64,000 nt of DNA. Source: Quillaja saponaria. Its lineage: Eukaryota; Streptophyta; Magnoliopsida; Fabales; Quillajaceae. The stretch covers positions 13,162,001 through 13,226,000 of the forward strand of contig CM055613.1 in NCBI GenBank assembly GCA_029379385.1. Direction: 5' to 3'. Under the pieces are notes generated by a model. It did no database searches. It was not told the DNA's origin and saw only the letters and a list, made by a program, of their open reading frames with translations. This document shows, one piece after another, positions 1-11,966 of this stretch; position 1 is the first letter of the stretch, and each line of letters opens with the position of its first letter. A program made the translations under genes and the position numbers.

Positions 1-2202
1 GTCATTGATGAACAGGTAATACCAAAAGATATTAATTCTAATTGCAGTCCTCTATTTTTACTTTTCCCTCATTTAGTCTCTGTAAAGTAAAAAGTCTAAA
101 TGCAATGTTGGTGCCAACTGAAGAATGGCTGGGTGGTTAAGTGGACACTATCAGACGCAGAGGCCCCTGGTTCGATCACCCGTCCTATGCTTGCTGTCTT
201 TCAGAAAAGAAAATGCCATGTTGGTATGAAAAGATTGACATTGCCACATTGGTTGACGTTAGGAATGGGGCCAGGTGGTAGCAGCTGGAGGAAGATGTTA
301 TATTAATTAAGACATTGATATCAAATCTCAAAATACATAGATGGGTTGGTTTTAGCTGAAGCTGATGGTTATCAATATTTGGTTTTTTCATGTTGTCAAA
401 AGGTTGAACAACGGTTTTCTCGTGTTGTAAAAGAGTTGAACTATGAAAGTTGATGGCGAGTGCCTGATGGAATTGATGGAGTCATGTAGGAATAAGGTTC
501 AAGTCCACGTGTCTGTTAGGATGCCTCAGTTGCATACATCATGACAGCACTTCTACTTGACACCTATCGTTAATGATAAATGGCTCATTTAGTAAATAGT
601 CTACTTGATGAGGCAAATTGTTAAGTGGAAGTGATTTTTACATATATGATGATGACATTCATTTGTAGTGCTAAGTAGTGTAATATTGAGCTTTTGCACC
701 GGAAATAATTAGTATGACTTATTGTGGTTTGTTAACTGCTAATTCAGATATGTATATCAGAAGTTCAGTCAACAGTACAAAGCAACAATTGGTGCAGATT
801 TTGTTACAAAGGAATTACAAATTGATGACAAATTGGTTACTTTGCAAGTAAGTAGTTCAATTCTTACTATTTTCTCAATTAATATTTTCATGTAAGCCAA
901 TGATTTCAAGTAATTGTAAACCATTTGGCAGATTTGGGACACAGCAGGTCAGGAAAGGTTTCAAAGTCTAGGGGCTGCATTTTATAGAGGTGCTGATTGC
1001 TGTGTTGTTGTATATGATGTAAATATAGCCAGAACATTTGAAACACTAAACAATTGGCATGATGAATTTATCAAACAGGTACTGTCTTTCTAGCTTCTTC
1101 TTTTTTCAATAATCATTCTGCATTGGAAAGTGGTGCGCACTTGGTTGACAGGCATCTGATTTGCCTATTATGACTCTTTTGTCTTGTTCTTTGTCTCTGT
1201 AGATAAAAGTTTGTCTTTCCCTTGTAAATCAACAACCTTGGTCATCAGACTATATATATAACCAGTACTAATAGTTTTCAGACAGCCATGTTCATGAGTT
1301 ATGACATATTTTTACGCTGATTGTCAAGATGGAGTTAGTTTCAAGTCAGCATATTTCCTTATCATTATCCTCAAACAAGTTTAGAAATGATACTTTCCAA
1401 AACTAAACTTCAGATACTCATATTTTCCTTCAGCCAAAGCTTAAATTTATGAAAAATCAAGAACTCCACAAACCTTATCTCTTATTAAGTCAATCTTATG
1501 ACTCGTCTATCTATTTAATAACATGGAACTGATTTTCATCTCATCTTCACATTTTCTAATTAATTGATCTCAGGCAGATCCAACTGATCCTGAAGCATTT
1601 CCCTTCATATTACTCGGAAACAAGGTTGACATAGATGGTGGAAGCAGCAGAATGGTACGGAAATATATGGTTACTTTTTCCCTTTTTCTTTTACTTTGCC
1701 ACCAACCATTGATGCTGTTATTGGCAAATGATACAAGCAAGCTTTGCAGGTCTCGGAGAAGAAAGCTAGAGACTGGTGTGCTGCTAGGGGAAACATACCT
1801 TACTTTGAGACCTCGGCAAAAGAGGACTATAATGTTGATGAGGCATTTTTCTGTGTAGCTAAAACCTCACTGGTAAATGATCAACTTGAACGCGAACAAA
1901 ACATGTAAGTATAAACCTGGAGTCCTGGACTGTAATTCCCTTCATTAACAAACTACATACACTAAGTGTGATAAGCAAATCTTCATTCAGGTTACTCTTC
2001 CTTTTAATGTCTTAGTCATACAGATTTCAAATGGTTAAGATTTAATTTTTTTCGAACTTAACAAACTATACTTTGATAAATTACTTGATTCTCTACCAAA
2101 TTCCTGCAAGCAGCTTGTTTGACATGTTCATGTTACAGTTATTTCCCAGGTATATCGGAAACTGTGTCAGAACCCGAGCAACGAGGTGGTTGTGCATGCT
2201 GA
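1..2202 (+). CDS. RABG2: Rab7-type small GTPase (RABG2-like), 5' end outside the window
   Basis: Rab GTPase of the Rab7/RABG class, which controls traffic to and fusion with late endosomes and the vacuole. Exons: 1-15 (tail of an exon encoding TSLMN), 748-847, 932-1078, 1574-1654, 1750-1904, 2139-2202; all junctions are GT-AG and keep frame, giving 186 residues plus stop. Visible motifs: the switch I threonine in KATIGADF, switch [11 protein letters not shown], the guanine-specificity motifs NKVD and ETSAK, and a C-terminal GGCAC. The CAC end is a double-geranylgeranylation site for membrane anchoring. The P-loop (G1) lies upstream, outside the window. The combination [15 protein letters not shown] plus the next gene order favours RABG2 over the RABG3 paralogues; that sub-class call is inference. 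No damage is seen in the part present. Confidence 0.93.
122..300 (+). mobile_element. Possible tRNA-derived SINE fragment in RABG2 intron
   Basis: Within the first intron of the Rab gene, bases about 128-146 resemble a Pol III A box (TGGCTGGGTGGTTAAG) and about 169-180 resemble a B box (GGTTCGATCACC), roughly 40 bp apart as in a tRNA. No cloverleaf with paired acceptor stem is apparent, so this looks like a tRNA-derived SINE head and not a functional tRNA. The right-hand boundary and any target duplication are not resolved. Confidence 0.35.
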
Positions 2203-3421
2203 GGTTGGATGTAAGTCCAAGGACTGGATGCACTTATTTGGGAGTTTCTGGTTGTTCAGATTCTTTACTAATTGTTGTTTGGATTGAAAGTGATCAGGGA
2301 AGGGGGAAGTTGTTTTTGAAAAATAAACAAGACTCTTTTAGTTGGTTAAGAGGTTCAATTTGTTATTCTGAGTATATATAATCAAATCCCCGTACTAATT
2401 ATGAACATTCAAGTATTCAAATCTCTACAAAATGAGAAGCTTTCTTGGTCTACCTGTTCTGGAAATGGCAACGGTACAAGTTTTAGTTGTCTTTCTTTCA
2501 AGCTAAACCATCATGATCATGAACATATTGTTGAATTTCAAGCATCTTTTAAAATGTTCTTCTATTACCATTTGATGCATAGGAGTACCTATTTAAGCTA
2601 CATGTGACATACACAAATACCAGACCATGCATGATACCTGTAAACAGTACTAATCCTAAATATTTTGCCTTTCCTGTTCTCAAAATATCATAAAAGATAC
2701 TTGTATTTTGGTTTTCCTTCTGTTTATCCCCAATCAAACCAAAAGATCAATAGCAATCAGGTTTTGTTCCCAGTCAAGCCAAAAGATTATTAGCAATCAC
2801 CATTTAGCTGCTTGATGTTCAATTTTGTTGCATTGGCTAGCCATTTCTGGATTTCATCTTACTATGACATATTCTAGATTTAAAAAAAATAATAATAATC
2901 TAAAAATAAATCTCTGCGTAGTGTAATTTCAATTTTGTACTTAAGACACCCATTAACTTATTAAAATTACATGAATTTTCTCTATTTTTGATAAACTTAT
3001 ACAAACTTATTTCTTTTAACAAAAAAAAACCAAAATTTATAAGGTGAGCATTAGTGTAGTTATTTTTTCAGTATTGGAATGTAAATTACTTTGTCAATAA
3101 AGAATAGTATTTTCCTACCAAAAAGAAAAAAGAAAAGAATCGGTAAAGTAATTTACTTCGAAAAAAAGAGAGAGAAACAATGCAAAAAAGCAAATGATCA
3201 ACAAAGGAGAGAAGACTATTAAGGAATCAAGGAACCAACAACCGACCGTCCGATCGTCAAACAAGTGAAATGACTTACCGAGAGCCTTTGAGTTTTGAAC
3301 GGCTGAGATTACTATCATTTTACTTCTTTTTTTTCTACTGAGACCCTCAGATTGACAAGTCAAATACATTATAGTCTTTTTACGAAAATGAACTCACAGA
3401 AATTCGTTTGCATCTTTTCCA
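2203..3421. other. Intergenic DNA between RABG2 and CpISCA
   Basis: Holds the RABG2 3' untranslated region and the CpISCA promoter. Composition is AT-rich with A/T homopolymers around 2880-3030 and 3120-3180. No ORF with recognisable similarity and no clear transposon ends were seen. Confidence 0.6.
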
Positions 3422-5981
3422 ATGGCTTTCTCTGCAACTACTACGCACTGCCCCTCTCTTCTTCTTCGTCTACCCAAAATCCCACCATCAATTTCTATTC
3501 CTCCAAATTCAATCTCCTTTCGAGTTACACAATGGAATCTCAGCCTTCGAAAACCCATTTCAGTTCGATCAGTTTCAGCTCCGGGTACTCTTCCTTTTCC
3601 CTTATATTTTTATTTTCTGTTGCAAAACAACTAATTGTTTATTTTCTCCATTTCTTGTATTTTACCAATATTAAGATCGTGATTATTATTCGTTTATATG
3701 AATAAAATCTCCCAATTTTTGATTTTTTACCTTTCATGCAGTAATGAAATTTTCTCTTGGTTCTTTCGCTAGGTAGCATAATTTGTTGAACCATCTGGTA
3801 TTATTACTCCCTGGAAACAAAAACCCAATTTTTGGACTTAATTAACTTGAAATTTATGTGGGTATTTAGTCCTATGCAGCTAGCCAATATGCCAGATATA
3901 CGAGATATAACTTTCATCACAATCCAAATAAAGTTGTTTTTATGGGCATAACAAAAAATATTCTGGTAATAAATAACAAAAATAAGTGTTTATGTTGGAC
4001 AATTCCGTTAGGTTTTCGCGTTTTGAAGCACTGTTTCAGCAGGTGCTTTTGTCTGTATGTCATTTGCAGGCTTAGAAAGAAAGGGCTTTTCTGTAGTTAT
4101 CATCTGTTTGCATTTTTTAACTGTATATAGTATTTCGGAGTTATATTGGAATGTCTTAGTGTTTTCTCCTTGATTGTATTGTAGCATGTGACATGTGCAA
4201 GTGTTTGTTAAACTATTCCTTACAACTATTTGTAGTTTGGATTAATGCTTGGAGAACCAAGATATATATTTGTAACGTTTATAGTATTAACATTTATTCC
4301 ACTTTTTAGCTGCACCAACGTCAGAGGGGATAGCACCTGCAATTTTACTTACAGATGGTGCATTGAAGCACTTGAATAAGATGAGGTCTGAGCGTAACGA
4401 AGATCTATGCTTGAGAATTGGTGTTAAACAGGGTGGGTGCTCTGGCATGTCATACACGATGGAGTTCGAGAATAGGGGTAACGCAAGGCCAGATGACTCC
4501 ATAATTGAATATAATGGCTTTGTAATTGGTATGTCTCTATAATCTGGTTATAGTTGATATATAATAGTGGGTCTTTGCTTAATAAGTGCAGTAACTGACT
4601 AGTATCTTTCATATGTCAAATAGATAATCCAAATGACCGAGGGGTTGTTTTAATATCTGACATGAATTATAGTGCACACTCATTGTCCACAAGTTTATGA
4701 GGTTTTGCCTTCAATGATAAGTTTTTGAAAATTAATTTCTATATTTTCTATTTACTTGTAAAAAAGTTGAAAAGAGTTTAGCCTTTGAACTTGCTGAAGA
4801 ATTTGTATGTTAAATGGGCATAGGAAAAGGTAGGATGACTCCAAATTTTATTCTAGGTGATAGCAACCCACTTCTGAGATATTGGAGAAGTAATTTTATC
4901 AGAATATAGATTCTAGGAGTACAGAAAACAGGATCAATCTTCAGAAAATATTTGGATTTGGATCCCTGTATTTCGTGGGTTCTTTTGGTCCATTCTTCAA
5001 ATGTATTTCAAAAATGGTCCATTTTTGAAATTGGTTTCAATATTTAATCCATTTGTGGCATTTTTCCTGAATTTCAATTAGGTTCCTTGGTTAAAGTACC
5101 AGAGGGTTTGAAACATAGTGTTTGTTTGGTATTTACTTTAGATATGACCATATTGCATGTGGAATGCTAAAAAGGGATATTTACATAAGTTTCTAATGAG
5201 TTTGCTTTGCCCCTTGCATTCAAAACTTGTTTTTCTTTCTTCCATAAATTTGCAACTCTGTAAATCACTAATCCAGCACTATGAAGATTGGTCTTGTCAT
5301 TTTGAGGAACATAGATTTTCACTTAAGCAAGATACTGACACCAGCTGTCCTTTTTGTAATCTTGAGGATGAGGATACTGTATCCCCCTTGCATGTACTGT
5401 GATCGTACTTAGATGAAGACCTTTCAGTAGCCAATCATCATGTATATGTCTGATGTTCTTATGATCCATTTGTTTATATGTACTCCTTAAGAGAAAATTC
5501 ATTTATCAAAATAAATACATTGGGTATGAGTGGGTTTGTTGTGCTTGCATGTTGGCCTGTGTGCATCAGTTTCAGATACCTAGGGCCTCACAGGAGAAGA
5601 TGGGAAAATGACATCTACAGACTACAGCTGATGTGATGCACAATTTTCATATGCTTGGTTTCATTTTTTTTCTTCTGAAATTCGCAGTTGTGATTTTGCT
5701 CAAACCTGAGCTCTATTCGTTGTGCCTGTTCCTGTAACACAGCTTCGGTCTTTCTGTTTTAGCATTCTCTAGAAATACTGTTTTTCATTGACATCTTCCT
5801 CATGAAATGGTTACTTAAAAATTTTATTTGTTTTGTAGTTTGTGATCCAAAGAGCCTCCTCTTCTTATATGGGATGCAATTGGATTATAGTGATGCTCTG
5901 ATTGGTGGAGGCTTCTCTTTTAAGAACCCTAATGCTACACAAACCTGTGGATGTGGTAAATCCTTTGCAGCAGAGATGTGA
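3422..5981 (+). CDS. CPISCA: Chloroplast iron-sulfur cluster assembly protein IscA/SufA type (CpISCA)
   Basis: A-type iron-sulfur carrier/scaffold protein of the plastid SUF pathway. Three exons: 3422-3584, 4310-4528, 5839-5981, total 174 residues, close to the usual plant length of about 180. Residues 1 to about 55 are rich in Ser, Thr, Pro and Arg with almost no acidic residues, as expected of a chloroplast transit peptide (begins [20 protein letters not shown]). The A-type domain follows from about residue 63, with the three diagnostic cysteines at 98 (GGCSGMSY), 164 and 166 (TCGCGKSF). The ATG at 3422 is the first in frame and gives a proper transit peptide. Both introns are phase 1 and GT-AG. 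The mitochondrial ISCA paralogues lack such a leader, so plastid location is favoured. Confidence 0.93.
4529..5838 (+). other. Intron 2 of CpISCA
   Basis: A 1.3 kb intron, long beside the 725-bp intron 1. It holds an 81-codon open frame at 5157-5402 without coding support. No transposon termini were identified. Confidence 0.6.
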
Positions 5982-6557
5982 AATCATTATGTATACAAAC
6001 AATGGAACATAGACTGAATAGATTACATTAGTACAAAATACTTTGAAAATCTGTGCCAACTTTGTGGGCTGACCTGCATTTTACAGGTTCAAGAAATGTT
6101 ATACAATTTTAGTGACTTTCTCTGGTGTTTCTACAATTTTGTGCCAATTGTCTTATTGTCTGATAAATGGAATAATAATGATACGTTTTCTTTTGGTGCT
6201 GAGGAAGAAAATAATAATAATTATACTTCATTTTCCATTGTCAATCGTATACTTTCTCACTAAACAAATAAACAAATGTAAATAATTATTTGTTTCTTAT
6301 TTTCATCTTAATCTATACCAATAGATGTAAGCTCAAGTTTTGCACATACAAAAATAAATTCAAGTAAATCTACTAAAACGATCAAAAGTACAAAAATACT
6401 TGTATCCACTTTTAGAAATGGTAGGAGAATGGCCCTCTATAAGAAGATATAAGATAAAATAATGTCTAATGATATTCATGGTATATTACCATTAACTTTA
6501 CATATTTTACTCACACCTAGATATATACTGAATTCATGAACATTCTTTTCTCATGTT

Positions 6558-6705
6558 GATTTTTAGTTGAAATTAAATTATTTTTTATTCAGTTTTAATT
6601 TTTAATTGAAAATAAACTAATTTTTAATGGAGTTTTGATTTTTAATAGAAATTACACTATTCTTTATTCAGTTTTGATTTTTAATTGAAATTAGACTAAT
6701 TTTAG
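6558..6705. repeat. AT-rich tandem repeat, about 40-bp unit, about four copies
   Basis: Successive copies share the pattern GATTTTTA-TTGAAATTA--CTA-TTTTTATTCAG with substitutions. Starts are near 6558, 6595, 6634 and 6672. Function is unknown; likely part of a decayed transposon. Confidence 0.6.
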
Positions 6706-6833
6706 CAAGCACAAACAATTTCAATTAAAGAAATTAAAATTGAATTACAATAAAAGAAATAAATTATAAATTACAAAATAAAAATAAAAACATTGGACAT
6801 AAAGAAGCAAATTAAAATAACAAAAATACTATG

Positions 6834-7390
6834 CTTCAAAGTCCATTTCCACTTTTTAACTCAAGTTTGAACTCAAGTCCAATTCACTTGAGTGACTGGA
6901 TCATTTAGTGCAGTGAAGATTTATTTGTTTACCGACACTTGCATAATCTCAACAGATTTGACATATTTCCGATACATGTTCTAATCTTTTCTCAGTTAAT
7001 CCCACTTATTTTTGAATTGATTATAATTCTAATATATGCCTAATAATCTCAATGTATTGGACACCAATACTTGCCCAACTGGTAGCTTTGAACATTGAAG
7101 GAGTTTCTTATTTTTTCTTTTTCTCGATACAATAATCGACGAAAACCTTCACATTTTGTGGTCTCCATATTATTTTACCATTCTAATCCTTTTTTGTAGA
7201 CTAAAATTGAAAAATAAAAAAAATTGACAGATATAAAATTTTGAATAATATTGAGAGAATTTGAAAAGGGTGTAAAAATTGTAAAAATTGGAGAATGAAA
7301 ATAAGTATTTATAGAGTTAGGAAAAACAAAAAAAATTAAAAAATGGACTGATTGTTGCAGCAAAGGAAAAAAAAATTCAAATTTTTGTCA
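6834..7390. repeat. Repeat family copy A (shorter, deletion derivative)
   Basis: Shares with 8093-9392, in the same order, a CAAGTTTGA-CTCAA block (near 6863 and 8123), a CAATAATCGAC / CAACAATCGAC block (near 7131 and 9120) and a block that runs GTATTT-TAGAGTTA-GGAAAA followed by A-rich DNA (near 7305 and 9271). Copy A lacks the central part of copy B that carries the acidic open frame. I read it as a deletion derivative of the same transposon family; class is not determined. Confidence 0.5.
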
Positions 7391-8092
7391 AATTTTTTTT
7401 TTGAAATACGGTGAAGGATCTGTTGGGAATAAAGAGGGAGGGCGTTGAGGGAATTTTGGTTGGAACAAGGTGGGAATTCTTGACGAACGCAAAGGGCAAA
7501 AAAAGAAAAAAAACTGGGTCACGGCCTGGTCCTTAGAGGCCCAAAAGTGGCACGTGGGCTGCCTCCAAGAAGTGCTACGCAAGCAATATTGGACGCAGAT
7601 CACGGATGTCCAAACAGGCCCCGACGCGCCTGAAACAGACCTTATGGGTGCATTTGGTATAGCGGTGAGCAGAGACCATGACGTGAAATTATGATTGGAG
7701 GTCATTTTATCTCAAAAATAATATATATTTGGATAGTCTAAAATTATACTTTCAAGCCATGGTTAGAAAAGTTAGTTCGTGAAAAAATTGTCAAAAGGAC
7801 ATCATTGTGTTGTATTAAAAATAATAATTAATTTGTTTTTATATTAATCAATTTTGATATTTGTATATTTAATTAAATTTAAATTAATAATTTTTTTTAC
7901 ATTAATTTAATGTTAAATAAATTTTAATTATTTTTGTTTTTAATACTAATTAAATTAAAAATACTAAATTAATTAAAACTAATTTAATTTAAAAACTAAA
8001 ATAATTACAATAAAAGCAAAGACAAATACAAATACTAATACTAAATTTAAAATAAAACAAAAAAAATACTAAATAAAAAAAAGACATTTCAA

Positions 8093-9392
8093 CAAATCAA
8101 CCACAATTCTTCTTTTATTATTCAAGTTTGAGCTCAATCTAGCTAAGTTGAGAAATCGAGTCTCTTATTATAGTGAAAGTTTCTCTATGCAGCGGCATGA
8201 TCATAAGCTTAATAATTTTTGCAAATTGCCGGCCCACATCTATTCCATGAAGCTCTCTTATTTTTTCCATGAAAGAGCCAAAAAAGGGAGTTAGGCCTTA
8301 AAAGCATTAGTGGTTTGACTCGAGAAGGATGAGAGATGAGATCAGACAAAGTTAAGCTTAGCAATCTCCATCATTTCATCTACTGAATTTTTTAAATAAT
8401 CCAAACCTGTGCCCTTCCTCTTCCTCCTTGTTGCAATACTACTAGAGCCAACTATAGACGGTGTCAGTGATGGTGAGGTGATTGTAATGGTGATGCAGCA
8501 TGCTGGGTGCTTCGAGTTTAGATGATGGGCATACGCACCGAAATCTCCAAGTCTAGGAGATTCTTAGCATTTATTTTTGAGATTAGAACAATAACCTTTA
8601 AAGGGGGTGGAGTTGGTGTGTACCTAGGTTCTTCATCATCATCGTTGTCATCATCATCGTTATCATCATCATCAACCGATAGAAAAACTCCAGAAGATGG
8701 AGTATGTGCTTCTATTCCCGAAGCATTATGGCCACCAAAGAGAAAGTCCAAGTCCTCAGTCAACTCAAAGGGTTTGTCCCTAAATCATTTAATACTGTTG
8801 CTATATCGTTGTATTGAAATAAATGATTAAAAAAAGCTAAATTATAATTTTATAAACCAAAGATAGTATAAATTAAAATAATTTACCAGCACTCGTCCAT
8901 TCTCGTAAATATTTTTCTTACCAGATCCCATCCAGTGCTGGTTTGATTTTCCAATTTTTTGTATAGGTTTCATTCCTTCCGCAATTGATCTCATCTATTT
9001 TTAAAATGAGATTTTTCTAAATTTTGCTTGTTAATCGTATTGTACCTGACAGTGATACTTGCCCATCTAGATTTTTTGAATACTACAAGCCGACCTTGTT
9101 TTTTCCCTTTTCCTTAATACAACAATCGACAAAAAATTGATCTCATCTTATCTCCACTGCATTCTAGCACCGGTGTTTGCTATTTTAGACAATAAGTTTT
9201 AGAGGAAGAAAAATGGAATCTAGTAAATGAGGGAGGAAAATAGTGTGAACAATTTTTTTTTTTTGAGGGAGGAGGTTTAGTATTTGTAGAGTTAAGGAAA
9301 AGAAAAAAAAAATTTAAAAATCAGCCTGTTTTGAGTAGATAAAAAAAATTAAAAATTAAAAATTTTGCCTGTGAGGAAAAAAAAAAAAAAAA
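8093..9392 (-). mobile_element. Repeat family copy B with remnants of a transposon protein
   Basis: Longer relative of copy A. On the minus strand, 8763-8518 encodes a frame with LDFLFGGHNASGIEAHTPSSG followed by an acidic run, and a separate minus-strand frame at about 8520-8365 encodes RRKRKGTGLDYLKNSVDEMM. The layout (short hydrophobic motif with ATG/ASG, acidic linker, basic patch, helix) recalls the C-terminal half of Myb/SANT-like proteins of PIF/Harbinger-type elements, but that is a weak resemblance from memory. Terminal repeats were not identified, and the frames are interrupted, so the element is dead. Confidence 0.4.
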
Positions 9393-9602
9393 CCATATGA
9401 CCGTTGGCTAGCAACAATCTAAAAATTTTAAAATAGGAAGGGGCAAGCTGGGAATTATTGAAATTAATGGTGCTATTTTTGTTGTTTGGGGCTCAGGGTA
9501 TGATAGGAATAAAAGAAATTGGAAGAAGGCAAAATAGGAAAGGAAAACAAGGTTTGGCGGCATGGCAAAGAAGCTGGTTCATGGCATCCCCGGCTACACT
9601 AG

Positions 9603-9854
9603 AAATTATATATTAGGTTCATATATTAGGGGTCTCTGGCGCCACAGGACGCGGCAACCTTAACAGGCTGCGGCGCATCCCCGGCTACACTAGACCTTTG
9701 AGCCGTGCCAGGCCGTTGCCATGACCATCAAACCAAATGAAACCTATGTTTATTAGCTTAAAATGATAATTTCTTTGTTGCTTTTTTTAATAATTTTTCC
9801 AAATTACAAAAAGAAAAGATTTTTTTAAAATGATATGAACCTAATATATAATTT
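9603..9854. repeat. Perfect 22-bp inverted repeat enclosing about 208 bp
   Basis: Bases 9603-9624 and 9833-9854 are exact reverse complements (core TATATTAGGTTCATAT). The left arm overlaps a second oddity: 9584-9603 and 9675-9694 are identical 20-bp direct repeats containing CATCCCCGGCTACAC. The arms could be terminal inverted repeats of a small MITE or a hairpin; a clean target duplication was not seen. Confidence 0.55.
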
Positions 9855-10359
9855 ATTATTATTTTAGCTAATATACTGTATTGGTTTTTCATTAATTTTT
9901 AGTTCGATTATCCAAAAACAATTTCAATCAATTTTATCTTTTTAGATTCATAATTTTTCTATTAATTTTTCATTTTTTCCGTTTATATCCTTAAAAATAT
10001 TAAAATAATCACACTTGACATAAATATAATAATATATAAAAATTATTTCTATATCTTATAAAACTTTTTTAATTATTTGATCATTAAATTTTCTTGTTCA
10101 ATGATATTTTTACCAGTATTAATTCAGATTTAGATGTTCAAGTGAAATTTGAAATATTTTAAAATTATAGAATTATTTTATTTATGCATAATAAGATAAT
10201 GATAAATTAAAAAAATTTAAAAATACAATTGACTAAAAAAATATTTTTAGAGGTTTAAATTAAAAACTGAGAGCAAAGGGTAATTGAGCCTTATCATTTT
10301 TAGCTGAGAGACGCTGAAACGGAAACAAATCACTACTGTAAATTAAATATGATCACAAG

Positions 10360-10364
10360 GCACG
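10360..10364. repeat. Target site duplication, left
   Basis: GCACG, identical to 12310-12314 on the other side of the LTR element. Confidence 0.85.
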
Positions 10365-10714
10365 TGATAGAACCCTTTTCCAGGAAGATAGAATTTTACT
10401 GAGAAACAAACACTAAAGCTACCTAAACTAGAGAAAAAACTAAGAAATACTAATTCATTTCAAATTCTTGGATAATCCCCACAGTACAGTGTTGCTGGAC
10501 TATATCAGTAAGGGTCACTGAATTCTCCTAAGATTCCGGAACAACTAGCCTATATAACAACATACTGACTCAGCTTCTCCAATACCAAAACGACATACTA
10601 TAAAAACATAACTAAAACAGTACTACAGCCCAGAATTGCTGTTTGATTGAAAATAGGAAATAGAAACTACATAAACTAAGTGAAACGATGGCATTTAGAA
10701 ATAGGTGTGTATCA
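10365..10714 (-). repeat. LTR (3' LTR of the element)
   Basis: 350-bp long terminal repeat, TG...CA ends, aligned along its length with 11967-12309. Confidence 0.88.
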
Positions 10715-10730
10715 ATACCACCTCCCTTAG
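10715..10730 (-). other. Polypurine tract of the LTR element
   Basis: Minus strand reads CTAAGGGAGGTGGTAT directly before the 3' LTR, the expected site of plus-strand priming. Confidence 0.65.
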
Positions 10731-11937
10731 AAGATCGGTGCTACTGTTGCTTAGGTTCCTGCAAATGGCTTCCCTGCACAAAGCATAGACTCCTACCATC
10801 ATTGCTTTTGCACCAACATGAGCAGAGACCATACCATCTATCCACTTCAGACATTGAACCCTCATTTCCATTTTAGAATATCCATAAGCAGCAACCTTGC
10901 ATCCTTTGTCCCCTGACTGAAATTTTACTGACTGAAATTTTAAAATCACAAATTCATGTTCCTCTTGCATTCCTTCCCCAACCTTCTGAACAAGTTTCCA
11001 AAAACCTTCATCTTCACATGATGAGTGGATTTTTGATTTCTCATCAATTGACTTTATCCCCAGCAACTTCATGTTTTTCCTCAAATTCCAAATTCAAGTT
11101 TGGCTGTAGAACCAGCCCATTTGTGGTACAAGGGACACCTATTTTCAGAATTGGATTTTCATGATATTTTCCACTAATTTCATCTTCCTTCCCATTATCA
11201 CTCAGCCATTCTCCCACAGCACTCGTATCATCGTTCTCACATTTAGATTTGCAATCATTAAATGAATTGTGTTTAGCATCACCCCTAGTTTCATAACTAA
11301 TTGCATGATGAGAAGGGTGAATCTGTGACTCAAATCTCATACCAACTTTTGAATAACCATTTTCTCAAATGTGCAAAGTTGAAAGTGAGTAACTAGCATT
11401 TTGGGACTGTTGGTAGCTAGGAATTGAATTTGGATCTGAGTAATATGATTTGTATGGTTGATGACCAATATTATGTAAATTGATTCCATAATCAGGGTGA
11501 CATGGTGAGAAATTAGAAATAGGATTAGGTGAATTTGACGAATTTGAGTGATAGTTTGAAGAAATTGAGAAAATCCAATTCTTGGTATGGTAGAAATCCT
11601 CCATAATCATGGTGATAAAGAGTTGAACTCAGAATATTAGTGTGTAGAATAGCAGAATTTAATAAAGATGAAGTGTAAAACCTAGAAAGATTATCACTTT
11701 GATTTAACACTCTGGAAGCTTGATCTCCTCCATTCATATTTGCTTCAGGTGGTCTTCCCAGAATCAGATTAAGGTTCTGATTTTGTTTCACCCTCATTTT
11801 TCTGAGTTCATCCACCATTTAATTCACCATTTCATCCATTTTTTGAAATGAGCTCTTATCTCTTCATGGATTCCTTCAAATCTAGCATCTAACTGTTGAA
11901 ATACAGTATGAGCTTGCTGATTTCTTGAATCTCCCAT
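10731..11937 (-). pseudogene. Broken gag-like interior of the LTR element
   Basis: An ATG at 11937 opens a frame beginning MGDSRNQQAHTVFQQL that runs about 36 codons with a predicted helical, charged character (FEGIHEEIRAHF) and then stops. Further open pieces follow on the minus strand (11818-11525, 11340-11044, 11084-10695) in different frames. They look like one decayed protein-coding interior. The start resembles N-termini of plant LTR-element gag proteins, but no zinc knuckle is visible. Family (Ty1 or Ty3) cannot be assigned. Confidence 0.5.
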
Positions 11938-11949
11938 TTGATCGGAGTT

Positions 11950-11963
11950 GAGTTCTGATATCA
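11950..11963 (-). other. Primer-binding site of the LTR element
   Basis: Minus strand TGATATCAGAACTC, close to the usual plant initiator-Met tRNA complement (TGGTATCAGAGC), 3 bp from the 5' LTR. Confidence 0.7.
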
Positions 11964-11966
11964 AAA

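Larger units (their letters stand above)
5982..10359. other. Intergenic, repeat-rich DNA between CpISCA and the LTR element
   Basis: No intact gene. It holds a short tandem repeat at 6558-6705, two diverged copies of one repeat family (6834-7390 and 8093-9392), an isolated GC-richer patch at about 7440-7690, very AT-rich DNA at 7700-8090 and 9850-10260, and a perfect inverted repeat at 9603-9854. These are listed separately. The stretch looks like nested, decayed transposons. Confidence 0.6.

Noticed and set aside
128..190. tRNA gene in RABG2 intron
   Set aside because: A and B box-like motifs are present, but no paired acceptor stem or proper anticodon arm; better read as a SINE head.
5157..5402. 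81-codon frame in CpISCA intron 2 with [10 protein letters not shown], like a reverse-transcriptase zinc-binding domain
   Set aside because: Only one short phrase resembles zf-RVT; the rest has no LINE-like order and the frame lies inside an intron.
10695..11084. 129-codon minus-strand frame as a host gene
   Set aside because: It lies inside the LTR element and runs into the LTR; it is part of the decayed interior.
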